DNA of 64,000 nucleotides from Phallusia mammillata (Eukaryota > Chordata > Ascidiacea > Phlebobranchia > Ascidiidae): NCBI GenBank assembly GCA_003260075.1, contig QLIY01000253.1:62001-126000 (forward strand), written 5' to 3'. Under the pieces are notes generated by a model, which saw only the letters and a list, made by a program, of their open reading frames with translations, did no database searches and was not told the DNA's origin. Each line of letters begins with the position of its first letter. Within the stretch, counting starts at the first letter, position 1. Shown here one piece after another: positions 63,939 to 64,000 of the stretch. The position numbers and the translations under genes are program-made.

Positions 63939-64000
63939 GTGGTTATTCTTGCTATGCCGATCGATTTCTCAAAGTCATGTCGGTCTTAAGGCAGAATTTA

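Larger units (their letters stand above)
62470..64000. other. 3' flank of the last gene with two MITEs
   Basis: Contains the elements at 63235-63577 and about 63767-63938. The 130-codon minus-strand frame at 62824-63216 has no start support or domain. I see no further gene. Confidence 0.5.

Overview
This is a eukaryotic window of AT-rich, intron-containing DNA with abundant small DNA transposons. Eight multi-exon genes can be supported by splice sites, reading phase and protein similarity. A receptor activity-modifying protein (RAMP)-like gene points to a chordate. With the small genes, a rolling-stone gene and strong allelic divergence, an ascidian tunicate is the best guess; the species is inference only.

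Layout. 1-20,190: a REPS1/REPS2-type endocytic adaptor on the minus strand (16 coding exons found, 5' end missing), with an extra 438-residue exon. 24,165-25,690 (+): a secreted or GPI-type Cys-rich, heavily glycosylated protein with a loose resemblance to IL-17 receptor ectodomains. 28,983-31,540 (+): a type II membrane O-fucosyltransferase-like enzyme in three exons. 33-41 kb: no convincing gene; hAT-type non-autonomous elements, a 1.4-kb transposon filled with a 75-bp satellite, and a repeated 1.2-kb block. 42,081-43,664 (-): a secreted protein of unknown family in four exons. 47,998-50,487 (+): a rolling-stone-family multi-pass membrane protein. 51,916-54,474 (+): the RAMP-like gene, tail to tail with 54,899-56,808 (-), the 26S proteasome ATPase PSMC2/Rpt1. 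61,052-62,469 (+): an 85-residue single-pass membrane protein with a large hairpin in its intron.

There are no operons, and the genes do not form one pathway. PSMC2 is housekeeping; REPS acts in endocytosis; the RAMP-like, IL-17R-like and four-exon secreted proteins are surface or extracellular.

Two features dominate the rest. First, about twenty runs of 10 (up to 14) G or C separate near-identical repeated segments. The pattern fits concatenated allelic contigs with a 10-base spacer better than genuine tandem duplication. Second, many short elements have terminal inverted repeats and perfect 8-bp target duplications (hAT type). One of them has its empty site preserved in a second copy of the same locus within the window.

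All exon boundaries were derived by hand from GT/AG sites and phase. No alignment or transcript data were available.
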